From positions 186,001 to 250,000 of the forward strand of contig JBMHCX010000006.1 in assembly GCA_049889695.1 (NCBI GenBank): a stretch of 64,000 nucleotides of DNA, written 5' to 3'. Made by a program: the position numbers and the translations under genes. Under the pieces are notes generated by a model that saw only the letters and a program-made list of their open reading frames with translations, was not told where the DNA came from and did not search any database. This stretch comes from WTJH01 sp049889695. GTDB taxonomy: Bacteria > Bacteroidota > Bacteroidia > Flavobacteriales > Flavobacteriaceae. Shown in pieces: positions 9,511 to 17,690 of this stretch. Position 1 is the first letter of the stretch; each line of letters opens with the position of its first letter.

Positions 9511-10074
9511 TTAAGTATTATTGTAACGGTTCATGGTTGCTGAAAGGCCAGCACTGGCAAAATGAAAGCATCCCTCTGCCGCACGAGCAATTCGCTCGGA
9601 GAGGTCCTTTGTTTCTGCAGTCGTCCATTTGCCTAAAACATAGTCCACCTGATTTTTACGCCCTGGATTCCCAACGCCAAACCGTAAGCGCCCATATTGT
9701 TGAGTGTTTAATAGGGCTTCGATATTTTTTAATCCATTGTGTCCGCCAGCGCTTCCTTTCGTTCTAAACCGAAGTGTACCGAAGTCCAGATGAATATCAT
9801 CAGTTATGATTAAAACATTTTCGAGTTTAACTTTTTCTTTTTGTATCCAATGTCTAACTGCTTTTCCGCTTAAGTTCATGTAAGTACTTGGTTTAAGCAA
9901 TATTAGCTTTTTCCCTTTATGCGAAGTGTAAGCGAGTTGCCCATATCGTTCTGTTTCAAATTTCACTTCTTTTTCAGAAGCTATATGATCCACAACTTCA
10001 AAACCGATATTATGGCGGGTGTGGTCATATTCAGAACCAATATTTCCGAGCCCGACAATCAAAAATTTCTGCAT
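9511..10074 (-). CDS. pth: Peptidyl-tRNA hydrolase
   Basis: Releases peptides from tRNA after premature drop-off, recycling tRNA. 187 residues from the ATG at 10074, beginning MQKFLIVGLGNIG. A longer reading to 10116 adds a non-homologous leader and is rejected. Signature segments are GLGNIGSEYDHTRHNIGF with the catalytic His, and GSAGGHNGL. Its stop is four bases from the convergent lipoprotein stop. It lies downstream of prs-rplY, the order common in many bacteria, but a strong hairpin separates it from rplY. Confidence 0.95.
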   Translation of the reverse strand: MQKFLIVGLGNIGSEYDHTRHNIGFEVVDHIASEKEVKFETERYGQLAYTSHKGKKLILLKPSTYMNLSGKAVRHWIQKEKVKLENVLIITDDIHLDFGTLRFRTKGSAGGHNGLKNIEALLNTQQYGRLRFGVGNPGRKNQVDYVLGKWTTAETKDLSERIARAAEGCFHFASAGLSATMNRYNNT

Positions 10075-10127
10075 GTCTACAGTTTTTGTTTTGGAAAATA
10101 ACTTACAATTGAACATGTCTTAAAATT

Positions 10128-10159
10128 AAAAAAGCATCTGGTTTTCCAGATGCTTTTTT
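10128..10159 (-). terminator. Intrinsic terminator after rplY
   Basis: A perfect 14-bp inverted repeat (AAAAAAGCATCTGG and complement) around a TTTT loop lies 28 bases past the rplY stop. On the minus strand it ends in a T run. The sequence is near-symmetric and could also stop plus-strand transcripts. Pth expression may depend on read-through. Confidence 0.8.
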
Positions 10160-10186
10160 CAGTTTGCTTTTTCTTGTAAAAGAAAA

Positions 10187-10792
10187 TTATTCTGCAGCTT
10201 CCTCTTTCGCTGCTTTGTCGGCGTCTTGCTTGGCTTTCATGGCCGCACGAGAAACCTTTACTTGACAAACAACAGTATTGTCCGGATGCTGAATAGTATA
10301 TTGATCGTTTTTCAACTCAGCAGTGTAGAACTTGTTTCCGAGTTCCAGTTGACTAATATCCACAACTACATAGTCAGGGAGATTAGCAGGCAACGCACGA
10401 ACGCGAAGTTTACGCTTGTTTAGGTTTAGTGTTCCACCAGAATTTAAGACCCCAGGGGCAGCACCAGTGATTTGAACAGGGATGTCCATGCTGATTTCCT
10501 TGTCCTCAAACAATTGGTAGAAATCGACATGAAGAATTTTGTCAGATACTGGGTGAAATTGAATGTCTTGTAGAATGGCGTTGATAGAAGTACCGTCTTC
10601 CAATGCAATGACTACAGTGTGTGCGTTAGGCGTGTAAACGAGTTTGCTGAAATCAAGTTCCGGTGCAGAAAAGTGAACGGGTTGATCGCCACCATACAGT
10701 ACACAGGGAACTCTTCCAGCATTACGTAAGGCTTTGGTAGCTACCTTGCCCACGCTTTCTCTTTTAGATCCTTGAATCGTGATTGATTTCAT
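10187..10792 (-). CDS. rplY: 50S ribosomal protein bL25 / general stress protein Ctc
   Basis: Binds 5S rRNA in the large subunit. 201 residues, so the long Ctc form: an N-terminal L25 domain (about 1-90, beginning MKSITIQGSKRESVGK), then the TL5 C-terminal beta domain (about 95-180) and a short Lys/Ala/Glu-rich tail. It starts 21 bases after the prs stop, without room for a separate promoter, so it is co-transcribed with prs. Confidence 0.95.
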   Translation of the reverse strand: MKSITIQGSKRESVGKVATKALRNAGRVPCVLYGGDQPVHFSAPELDFSKLVYTPNAHTVVIALEDGTSINAILQDIQFHPVSDKILHVDFYQLFEDKEISMDIPVQITGAAPGVLNSGGTLNLNKRKLRVRALPANLPDYVVVDISQLELGNKFYTAELKNDQYTIQHPDNTVVCQVKVSRAAMKAKQDADKAAKEEAAE

Positions 10793-10813
10793 TATGATTG
10801 ATTTTAAATTAGA

Positions 10814-11746
10814 TTACATGACAAATTTAGACGCGATAGATTTATTGCTGTGGACATTTTTCATGACTTCAGCAAATAAAGGAGCGCAACTAAGAACACG
10901 GATTTTATCAGATTTTCTTTGGGGAGGTATACTATCGGTAACGATAAGTTCCAATAGTTTTGAGTTTTCAATTTTTTCGTAAGCATCTCCTGAGAGGATG
11001 GCGTGTGTACAAATTGCACGAACAGAGAGTGCCCCTCTTTCCATCATCAGATCCGCAGCTTTGGTCAGTGTTCCAGCAGTATCGACCATATCATCCACAA
11101 GAATCACATTACGCCCCTTGACGTCTCCGATGAGTTCCATGTGGGAAATGACATTGGCTTTAGCGCGCTGTTTATAGCTGATTACCACTTCAGAACCCAA
11201 TTGCTTGGAATAGGCATAGGCTCTTTTCGATCCTCCCATGTCTGGTGAGGCAATTGTAAGATTATCCAATTGAAGTTTTTCTACAAAAGGCAGAAAAATG
11301 GTGGAGGCATACAGGTGGTCGACAGGTCTTTCAAAAAAGCCTTGAATCTGGTCGGCATGCAAGTCCATTGTAATAATACGTGTCGCCCCGGCAGACTCCA
11401 ACAACTTTGCGATAAGCTTAGCCCCGATGGGTACGCGAGGTTTGTCTTTTCGATCCTGACGTGCCCAGCCAAAATAGGGCATCACTGCCGTGATGTGGCG
11501 AGCCGATGCTCTTTTAGCTGCATCCAACATAAGTAGCATTTCCATCAGGTTTTCTGAGGAAGGGTGAGTAGATCCAATGATAAATAGGCGAGCTCCGCGA
11601 ACAGATTCTTCAAAAGAGGGTTGAAATTCTCCATCGCTGTAGCGGGAAAAATTGACTTGTCCCAGCGGGATCCCAAAATGCTCAGCAATGGACTTAGAGA
11701 GTTCCATGCTTTGCGTACACGAAAATATTTTTACTGCTGTATCCAC
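10814..11746 (-). CDS. prs: Ribose-phosphate pyrophosphokinase
   Basis: Makes PRPP from ribose 5-phosphate and ATP for purine, pyrimidine, His, Trp and NAD synthesis. 310 residues. Visible motifs include SDGEFQPSFEES, the ATP-binding YFGWARQDRKDKPR, and the PRPP loop VILVDDMVDTAGTL. The start is a GTG at 11746, supported by the family N-terminus (VKIFSCTQSMELS) and by a -7 box 18 bases upstream. It is the first gene of prs-rplY(-pth). Confidence 0.96.
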   Translation of the reverse strand: MDTAVKIFSCTQSMELSKSIAEHFGIPLGQVNFSRYSDGEFQPSFEESVRGARLFIIGSTHPSSENLMEMLLMLDAAKRASARHITAVMPYFGWARQDRKDKPRVPIGAKLIAKLLESAGATRIITMDLHADQIQGFFERPVDHLYASTIFLPFVEKLQLDNLTIASPDMGGSKRAYAYSKQLGSEVVISYKQRAKANVISHMELIGDVKGRNVILVDDMVDTAGTLTKAADLMMERGALSVRAICTHAILSGDAYEKIENSKLLELIVTDSIPPQRKSDKIRVLSCAPLFAEVMKNVHSNKSIASKFVM

Positions 11747-11763
11747 ACGAATAAAATGGAGTG

Positions 11764-11771
11764 CAAATTTA
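11764..11771 (-). promoter_or_regulatory. -7 box of prs promoter
   Basis: The minus strand reads TAAATTTG (TANNTTTG). A TTTG lies 15 bases upstream of it at 11787-11790, slightly closer than the usual -33 spacing. This is the divergent gap shared with tRNA-Leu(CAA). Confidence 0.5.
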
Positions 11772-11833
11772 TAAATATTATCGGGTCAAACACTATTCTC
11801 GACTCCTTATTTCGCTGACTTCAATTTATTCTT

Positions 11834-11841
11834 TACATTTG
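11834..11841 (+). promoter_or_regulatory. -7 box of tRNA-Leu(CAA)
   Basis: TACATTTG followed by CGC matches TANNTTTG and ends 9 bases before the mature tRNA 5' end, so the primary transcript would have almost no leader. No exact TTTG is present at -33. Confidence 0.55.
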
Positions 11842-11850
11842 CGCTCCCAA

Positions 11851-11934
11851 GCCTTGGTGGCGGAACTGGTAGACGCGCTGGATTCAAAATCCAGTTCTGG
11901 CAACAGAGTGTGGGTTCGATTCCCACCCAAGGTA
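11851..11934 (+). tRNA. tRNA-Leu (anticodon CAA)
   Basis: An 84-base class II tRNA with a long variable arm. Acceptor GCCTTGG pairs with CCAAGGT (one G-U), the anticodon stem CTGGA/TCCAG holds loop TTCAAAA with anticodon CAA at 11885-11887, and the T-arm has the GGTTCGATTCC core. CCA is not encoded. It reads the UUG codon. It is followed by a strong terminator. Confidence 0.95.
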
Positions 11935-11941
11935 CAGCTTT

Positions 11942-11980
11942 AAATGCAACTCGCTTTCCAGTAATGAGTTGCATTTTTTT
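11942..11980 (+). terminator. Terminator after tRNA-Leu(CAA)
   Basis: An 11-bp perfect stem (AAATGCAACTC with GAGTTGCATTT) and a 13-base loop are followed by a run of T. It separates the tRNA from the convergent repeat-protein gene and could serve both strands. Confidence 0.8.
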
Positions 11981-12008
11981 TGTGCTAAATTTGAACGATT
12001 TAAGTGAT

Positions 12009-15000
12009 CTAAAGGTCCAGTTTTTTCATCTGAGCTTCTAACAGTTCAATTCGGCTGACCAGTTTTTCCAGCGTTTCAATCTTTTGTTGTTGGGCATCAA
12101 TAAGTTCCTGTTGCTCTTGTATGGCTTTGGTGAGTACAGGGATAAGCGAAGCTTGGCGCATCATCAATAACTGTTGTTCATCTTTTCCTTGGACGATTAT
12201 TTCCGGTATCACTTTCTGTATGTCTTGGGCGATAAAGCCGAGGTGGGTTTGTCCTGTATTTTTTTTCCATTCGAATTGAACGGGATTTAAAGCTTGGACG
12301 GTTTCTAAACCGTAAGGGAGTTGAATAATATTTTGTTTTAATCTTCTGTCGGAAGTATTGATAACATTATTCGAACAAAATATTTCTTTCCATCGTCTAC
12401 TGGTAGATCCTAAATTGGCTCCCTCATCGGTGTTTGGGACAACACCTCCAGTGGATCGGAGTATATATCCTAAAGTGATGTTTCCAGAAGCATTATCAAT
12501 AATTAGAGTATCGTCACGCCAGTTACCGCTATTATAGCTTGGGTGCCTAACTGTTATGTAAAAATCATCATTATTGTTTTTCCCAAAGGCATTGATTTGA
12601 ACATTGTCGTTGGCAAAAGTTACGGTAGAGTGATAATCTGCCCCAACCTGATTTAAATAAATATCGGGTTCGGATCCATCGATCCGGAAGGCTCCCACGC
12701 CGTCATTTAAGCTGCTGGCTGTTAATTGAAGCGGAGGAACGGTTGAGGCATTACTCGAAAAGGAAAGCTGAGTTCCGATGCTGATGTTTGTGGCGGAGAT
12801 ATTGGTAGACGAAACTTTGCTACTTCCGACGATGATGTCTGCAGTCAGCGTATTTTCGATATTAGCCGCGGTTGCTGAAAGTGTTCCACTGGTCTGTACT
12901 AGGGTTGTACTCGTATTACCCAACTGGATGGAATTACTGACTTCTACTTCTGCATTTTGACCAATAGCGATGGCATTGGTTAGGTTGGTGGTATGTACAT
13001 CCGCCCCATCTCCTATAGTAATATTACCAGAGCCTGTGGTTAAGGTATCCATAGCATCACTTCCAATGGCGATATTCTTCGTCCCAGTGCTGACTTGTTC
13101 CAGTGCATTATGTCCTAAGGCAATATTATTACTCCCCGAATTCAAACTTCTCATGGCAAGGTTTCCGATGGCTATGTTGCTGGTCCCAGACGAGGATGCC
13201 ACTGCAAGCATAGCAGAATACCCAACCGCGATATTTTCACCTCCCTCTATATTATTTCCGGCTCGGTAACCGATGGCCGTGGTTTTGGAAACCGTAGTAA
13301 TGTTTTGGAGAGCGCTATTTCCAACAGCCGTATTGTGTTTTCCTGTGGTAAGTTGTCGTAGAGCTGACTGCCCTATGGCCGTATTGTTTGAACCATTAGT
13401 AATGTCTCTTAGGGCGCCGCTTCCAAAGGCACTGTTGTTTAAAGCCCCAGAACTCGACGAATTCAAGGCATCGATTCCAAAAGCTACATTGCTCTTATTT
13501 CCTGAACCGATCGGAATATCATCTGTCTGAACTACAAGGTTCAATGAATTTCTTTTGAGATAAACACTTTGAGCATTTGTAGTGAGGCTAAGGACATTTT
13601 CGTCAGTTTTTACTTCCCCAGTAAATGTGGTTTCGAATTCGTTCCCGGATTGCCCTATATTGAGAGCGGTGCTGCTCGGGATTAAAGATTGATTGACCCA
13701 AAGGGCCGTCCCTGGCGAAAATCCAGAACCGGGAGCAATTCTAAAGTCTGTGGAAGGTTCCCATTCCAAAGTAGAAAGATTCCAGCGCAGGCTGGCACCA
13801 TCATTTATTGATGGGGGGAGGGTAGCTAGAGTGCTAAAGTATAGATCGGTAGTCGTCGATGAAACGGTTAAGACTTGCCCGGCGGTTGGAGAAGCCGTCC
13901 CTGTGGGGAATGTATAGTAGTCTGTCCCTGTCAAGTCTCCAACAAAAAGGGTTTCAGTACTTACTCCAGCGATGTAATTGGAGCCAATACGGAAGCTGAT
14001 CGGTGGATTCTCAGTAGCATCGCCCTGAATGTCTTTGATGTATATTTTTTGCCAATAATTAGAAGCATCTCCAAGGGTACGCGTTCCATTAATGGGTAGG
14101 ATAGAAGTAGATACTTTGGCGTTAAATACCACTGCATCAGAACTAGTGTCTCCTATAGTTGTTGTCCCTGTAGTATTCAAGTCTCCTACCGTAATTGCGT
14201 TGGTGGTGGTGTTGCCTTCTGAAGTAACATCGTCTAATGTCTGACTATCCGTATTGGTATTAGCCAGCGTTACACTATTCCCGGCAGAGATCGTCAAGAC
14301 TTGCCCTGCAAGACTAAGGGTCTGTGAATCGGTATTGGCAAGAGAGCTGAGGTCAACAGTTGCTGAACTGGTAGTACCTTGGTTCCAAAGGTTGAGTGTG
14401 TTGGCCACCAGCGAACCGTTGATCGTTTGACTATCTGTATTGGTGTTGGCCAGCGTTACACTATTCCCCGCAGAGATCGTTAAGACTTGTCCTGTCAAGG
14501 AAAGCGTCTGTGAATCGGTATTGGCGAGAGGACTCAAGTCTACGGTTGCTGAACTGGTAGTTCCTTGGTTCCAAAGACTGAGGATATTGGCCACTAGCGA
14601 ACCGTTGATGGTCTGACTATCTGTATTGGTGTTGGCAAGCGTTACACTATTCCCAGCCGAAATACTCAGGACCTGCCCCACTAGGCTAAGAGTTTGGGAA
14701 TCGGTATTACTCGGTAGGATGACATCTCCTGTACTCAAGTTAGGAGTTTGACCATTGACAGACCGAACCTCGCCAAAGGCAGACCAGTTGCTGCCGTCAT
14801 AAGCATACAAGCCGGGATTGTTATCGGTCTGATAAATCAATAGTCCATTTGCTGGACTAACAATAGCATTTCTTTGTGCTTGGGTGAGTCGAGGGATTAA
14901 AATTCCTTTGTTGTTGGCATTCGCAACGATTTCAAGTACTGCACTAGGATCTGGAGTATTGGTTCCAACGCCTACCTGTGCATAAATAGTGGAAAAATGT

Positions 15001-15038
15001 GCCCAAAACAACAACAATAGAGCGGCAAATTTCTTCAT
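12009..15038 (-). CDS. Secreted YadA-head-like repeat protein with C-terminal S74 chaperone domain
   Basis: 1009 residues. A signal peptide (MKKFAALLLL to IYAQ) leads into GVGTNTPDPSAVLEI, common in Bacteroidota surface fibre proteins. Residues 111-268 are about 2.6 copies of a 62-residue unit (TDSQTLSL...GNSVTLAN...WNQGTTSSATVDL). Residues about 513-720 carry degenerate head repeats of the NTAIGxxAL type, the left-handed beta-roll seen in trimeric adhesin heads. The C-terminus (about 894-1009) is an intramolecular chaperone/S74 domain with TSDRRLKQNI and GFIAQDIQKVIPE, then a coiled coil. In the family this domain trimerises and may self-cleave. There is no T9SS tail. It stands alone between terminated neighbours. 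A role as an extracellular trimeric fibre is inference. Confidence 0.85.
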   Translation of the reverse strand: MKKFAALLLLFWAHFSTIYAQVGVGTNTPDPSAVLEIVANANNKGILIPRLTQAQRNAIVSPANGLLIYQTDNNPGLYAYDGSNWSAFGEVRSVNGQTPNLSTGDVILPSNTDSQTLSLVGQVLSISAGNSVTLANTNTDSQTINGSLVANILSLWNQGTTSSATVDLSPLANTDSQTLSLTGQVLTISAGNSVTLANTNTDSQTINGSLVANTLNLWNQGTTSSATVDLSSLANTDSQTLSLAGQVLTISAGNSVTLANTNTDSQTLDDVTSEGNTTTNAITVGDLNTTGTTTIGDTSSDAVVFNAKVSTSILPINGTRTLGDASNYWQKIYIKDIQGDATENPPISFRIGSNYIAGVSTETLFVGDLTGTDYYTFPTGTASPTAGQVLTVSSTTTDLYFSTLATLPPSINDGASLRWNLSTLEWEPSTDFRIAPGSGFSPGTALWVNQSLIPSSTALNIGQSGNEFETTFTGEVKTDENVLSLTTNAQSVYLKRNSLNLVVQTDDIPIGSGNKSNVAFGIDALNSSSSGALNNSAFGSGALRDITNGSNNTAIGQSALRQLTTGKHNTAVGNSALQNITTVSKTTAIGYRAGNNIEGGENIAVGYSAMLAVASSSGTSNIAIGNLAMRSLNSGSNNIALGHNALEQVSTGTKNIAIGSDAMDTLTTGSGNITIGDGADVHTTNLTNAIAIGQNAEVEVSNSIQLGNTSTTLVQTSGTLSATAANIENTLTADIIVGSSKVSSTNISATNISIGTQLSFSSNASTVPPLQLTASSLNDGVGAFRIDGSEPDIYLNQVGADYHSTVTFANDNVQINAFGKNNNDDFYITVRHPSYNSGNWRDDTLIIDNASGNITLGYILRSTGGVVPNTDEGANLGSTSRRWKEIFCSNNVINTSDRRLKQNIIQLPYGLETVQALNPVQFEWKKNTGQTHLGFIAQDIQKVIPEIIVQGKDEQQLLMMRQASLIPVLTKAIQEQQELIDAQQQKIETLEKLVSRIELLEAQMKKLDL
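14234..14708 (-). repeat. In-frame 186-base tandem repeats inside the S74-domain gene
   Basis: Two full copies and a partial third of a 186-base unit encode residues about 111-268 of the fibre-like protein. Copies differ by scattered substitutions (for example GQVLSISAG versus GQVLTISAG), yet long DNA stretches are near identical, so copy number could change by recombination or slippage. Confidence 0.75.
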
Positions 15039-15183
15039 GCTTCAAGCTACCATATAATCCGCTTGGTTGCTGAATCGATAGGAATATTTAATTGACAATA
15101 ATATTAACATATCAATTAACGCAGGTGCGAAAATTTACGCTGATATGTTTCCCCTGCTAAACGGCAACCCGATTAAAAAAGAT

Positions 15184-15801
15184 TTATCTCTTTTTTCCTT
15201 TCAGCCGGACGACTGCGCCCTCTCCATGATGATAGAGCCCTTCTGCTAAATCTGTGTGGGTTTCCTCGGCTATTTCCCAATCAAAGCCTGTGAAATCTTC
15301 CAATAAGGACTCTAGTGAGTAGAGTTGTGCCTGATTTTTAGGTCCTCCCACTCGTGGATTTTTGGCTTGGGCAGCAGGATGATGCTGACTAAATGCTTCT
15401 AGAATAAAGCTGCCTCCTGAACGTAAACTTCGGGTCAGTTTTTCGTGGTTGGCTCTTCGAGAAGTTTCTGGATATTGAACAAAAATACAGGCCACTACAT
15501 CAAAATAATTGGCGGGCCAGTTAAGGTCTTCGAGGGAGGAAACATGGTATTTGTCAAAGTGAGTATTGTTCTTTTCTGCCAGTTTCATGGCCTTTTGGTA
15601 GGCGGCAGGGCTCCAGTCATAAGCTTCGACGGTCCAGCCTTCGGCAGCCGCATATACGCCGTTTCTTCCTTCGCCCTCAGCCGGAAGAAGAATTTTCCCC
15701 GGAATGAGCTCTTGGTCGAGTTGTTCTTTGAAAAACGAATTTGGTGTGGTGCCATAGGCATAGGTGTCGCCGCTATAGCGGTCTTCCCAAAAGTGTAGCA
15801 T
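15184..15801 (-). CDS. Class I SAM-dependent methyltransferase (TehB-like)
   Basis: 205-residue cytoplasmic methyltransferase. It opens MLHFWEDRYSGDTYAYGTTPN, like the TehB/thiopurine methyltransferase-like group. The SAM-binding motif I region is ILLPAEGEGRNGVYAA at about 37-52, followed by an acidic motif II residue in VEAYDWS and the motif DVVACIFVQYP. The substrate is unknown: tellurite, thiol or small-metabolite methylation are all possible for the family. It is apparently monocistronic. A weak -7-like TATTTTTA lies just upstream. Confidence 0.8.
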   Translation of the reverse strand: MLHFWEDRYSGDTYAYGTTPNSFFKEQLDQELIPGKILLPAEGEGRNGVYAAAEGWTVEAYDWSPAAYQKAMKLAEKNNTHFDKYHVSSLEDLNWPANYFDVVACIFVQYPETSRRANHEKLTRSLRSGGSFILEAFSQHHPAAQAKNPRVGGPKNQAQLYSLESLLEDFTGFDWEIAEETHTDLAEGLYHHGEGAVVRLKGKKR

Positions 15802-15865
15802 AGATTCTATTTAAGGTCTAAAAATACCGAATTCAATTCCTTTCGCTTAAAAAAAGTGTTGACAA

Positions 15866-15894
15866 TAAAAAAATGACACAGTGTCATTTTTTTA
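15866..15894. promoter_or_regulatory. Palindromic operator upstream of etfBA
   Basis: A perfect inverted repeat with 14-base arms and a single central base. The core ATGACAC-A-GTGTCAT is at 15873-15887, flanked by seven A and seven T. The same core, differing only in the central base, lies before fadN at 52399-52413. The palindrome covers the -33 region of the etfBA promoter (centre 15880, -7 box starting at 15897), a repressor-type geometry. The likely ligand protein is the TetR regulator at 56059-56643. Confidence 0.75.
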
Positions 15895-15896
15895 AT

Positions 15897-15904
15897 TAGC
15901 TTTG
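15897..15904 (+). promoter_or_regulatory. -7 box of etfBA promoter
   Basis: TAGCTTTG matches TANNTTTG, 19 bases before the etfB ATG and 17 bases after the operator centre. Confidence 0.55.
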
Positions 15905-15923
15905 TATAAAATATGTTTAAGCA

Positions 15924-16670
15924 ATGAATATTCTCGTTTGTATCAGTAATGTCCCCGACACTACATCGAAAATCAATTTTGTGGAAAGCGATACTGAATT
16001 CGATACGCAAGGGGTGCAATTTATCATCAATCCTAATGACGAATTTGGACTTACAAGGGCCGTATGGCTGCAGCAGAAGCAAGGAGCGAAGATAACCGTG
16101 CTAACGGTTGGAGATGCTTCTTGCGAGCCAATTTTACGAAAGTGTTTGGCAATTGGTGCCGATCAGGCGGTTCGGATCGACCTAGAAGCTACAGATGGCT
16201 ATACCGTGGCAAAGGCTATTTCCGATTACGCAAAATCTCTATCCTTTGATTTGATTATTACTGGACGAGAGTCCATTGACTATAACGGTGGTATGGTTCC
16301 GGGAATGTTGGCCGGATTGCTTCAAATTCCTTATGTGATCAACTGTAATGGTCTTGAAGTCGAAGGAGATGAGGTAAAAGCTACTCGAGAAATTGATGGA
16401 GGTATTGAAAAACTAAGCGCTAAACTGCCCTTATTGATCGCAGCTCAAAAAGGGTTGGTAGAAGAAGAAGACCTTATCATTCCCAATATGCGTGGGATCA
16501 TGCAAGCGCGGAAAAAGCCCTTAGAGGTAGTTTCAGCGACAGCAGAGTCTCCATACACCTCTACTGTCCGATTCGAAAAACCACAGCCTAAAGGAGCAGT
16601 GAAGCTTGTCGATGCAGATGATCTCGACACGCTAATAGATTTATTACAAAACGAAGCCAAAGTACTATAA
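15924..16670 (+). CDS. etfB: Electron transfer flavoprotein beta subunit
   Basis: Beta subunit of the soluble ETF heterodimer that takes electrons from acyl-CoA dehydrogenases and passes them to ETF:quinone oxidoreductase. 248 residues, begins MNILVCISNVPDTTSKI. The nucleotide-binding segment includes GRESIDYNGGMVPGMLA at about 112-128. It lies 14 bases upstream of etfA in a two-gene operon behind the palindromic operator, so it is probably co-regulated with the beta-oxidation genes at 52-56 kb. Confidence 0.95.
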   Translation: MNILVCISNVPDTTSKINFVESDTEFDTQGVQFIINPNDEFGLTRAVWLQQKQGAKITVLTVGDASCEPILRKCLAIGADQAVRIDLEATDGYTVAKAISDYAKSLSFDLIITGRESIDYNGGMVPGMLAGLLQIPYVINCNGLEVEGDEVKATREIDGGIEKLSAKLPLLIAAQKGLVEEEDLIIPNMRGIMQARKKPLEVVSATAESPYTSTVRFEKPQPKGAVKLVDADDLDTLIDLLQNEAKVL

Positions 16671-16684
16671 ATAAACCCTGAATT

Positions 16685-17638
16685 ATGTCCGTATTATTTT
16701 TTGCAGAAACCGAAGGAGGAAATTTTAAGAAAAACGCATTTGAAAATGCTTCCTATGCGCATGCAATTGCGATGCAAATGGGAGAAACAGCCGTAGGGGT
16801 GTGTGTGAGCGCTAATGATCCTGAAACACTCGGGAAATACGGTGCATCCAAAGTAGTTCAACTTGCGGGAGAGGGCTTAGATGTTTTTACTGCAGAGTCC
16901 TATGCCAACGCAGTGGCGCAAGTAGCTAAAGATCAGCAGGCGAAAGTTGTGGTCACGAGTTCTTCAGCAGATGCGCGTTATTTTGCTCCAGTATTAGCTA
17001 TTCAACTAGATGCTGGATATATGACCAACGCAGTGGCATTGCCAACGTTCGAGAATGGTTTAGAACTCAAGCGATCCTGTTTTACCAATAAAGCTTTTCA
17101 GATCAGCCGATCCGACCGGGCTGTAAATATCATTTCTTTGGCAGCTAATGCTTTTGGAGTGCACGAAAACCCTACTGCGATAGAAGTTTCAGAGTATGCT
17201 GTTGATGCAGTCTCTGCTGCGCTGCAAGTAGAAGAAGTGTCTAAGGTTACCGGCCAGATCACCATTGCAGATGCAGATATAGTCGTCTCTGGAGGGCGTG
17301 GATTAAAAGGTCCTGAAAACTGGGGGTTAGTAGAAGAGTTGGCTGATACTTTAGGGGCGGCAACTGCTTGTTCTAAACCAGTATCCGATCTTGGGTGGCG
17401 CCCGCATAGCGAACATGTTGGGCAGACTGGAAAGCCCGTTGCCTCCAACTTGTATATAGCCATCGGCATCTCAGGAGCTATCCAGCACTTGGCAGGGATT
17501 AATACTTCCAAAGTAAAAGTAGTGATCAACAATGATCCTGAAGCACCTTTCTTTAAAGCGGCTGATTATGGCGTGGTGGGAGATGCCTTCGAAGTCGTTC
17601 CCAAACTAACAGAAAAGCTTAAAGCTATTCGCTCTTAA
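16685..17638 (+). CDS. etfA: Electron transfer flavoprotein alpha subunit
   Basis: FAD-carrying alpha subunit of ETF, 317 residues. The C-terminal FAD domain shows GGRGLKGPENW at about 204-214 and SNLYIAIGISGAIQHLAG, the family signature. Its gene follows etfB directly and ends at a bidirectional terminator. It should couple the FadN/FadA pathway, and the acyl-CoA dehydrogenase not present in this window, to the respiratory chain. Confidence 0.95.
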   Translation: MSVLFFAETEGGNFKKNAFENASYAHAIAMQMGETAVGVCVSANDPETLGKYGASKVVQLAGEGLDVFTAESYANAVAQVAKDQQAKVVVTSSSADARYFAPVLAIQLDAGYMTNAVALPTFENGLELKRSCFTNKAFQISRSDRAVNIISLAANAFGVHENPTAIEVSEYAVDAVSAALQVEEVSKVTGQITIADADIVVSGGRGLKGPENWGLVEELADTLGAATACSKPVSDLGWRPHSEHVGQTGKPVASNLYIAIGISGAIQHLAGINTSKVKVVINNDPEAPFFKAADYGVVGDAFEVVPKLTEKLKAIRS

Positions 17639-17646
17639 TGACGATA

Positions 17647-17674
17647 AAAAAACCCGGTTAGCGCCGGGTTTTTT
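17647..17674. terminator. Bidirectional terminator between etfA and the ankyrin-type gene
   Basis: An 11-bp stem (AAAAAACCCGG with CCGGGTTTTTT) with a six-base loop lies between two convergent genes, with A and T runs on either side, so it can serve both strands. Confidence 0.85.
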
Positions 17675-17690
17675 GTTGGAAAATTTCAGC

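Noticed and set aside
11761..11943. 60-residue reading frame across tRNA-Leu(CAA)
   Set aside because: The DNA folds as a complete tRNA with a promoter and terminator; the frame is a shadow.
12960..13530. Repeats that might look like a CRISPR array
   Set aside because: The repeats keep reading frame, encode NTAIG-type head units, and have no constant direct repeat with unique spacers.
15859..15864. TTGACA as a sigma-70 -35 element for etfBA
   Set aside because: No TATAAT-like box at 17 bases; the TANNTTTG box at 15897 fits the organism better.
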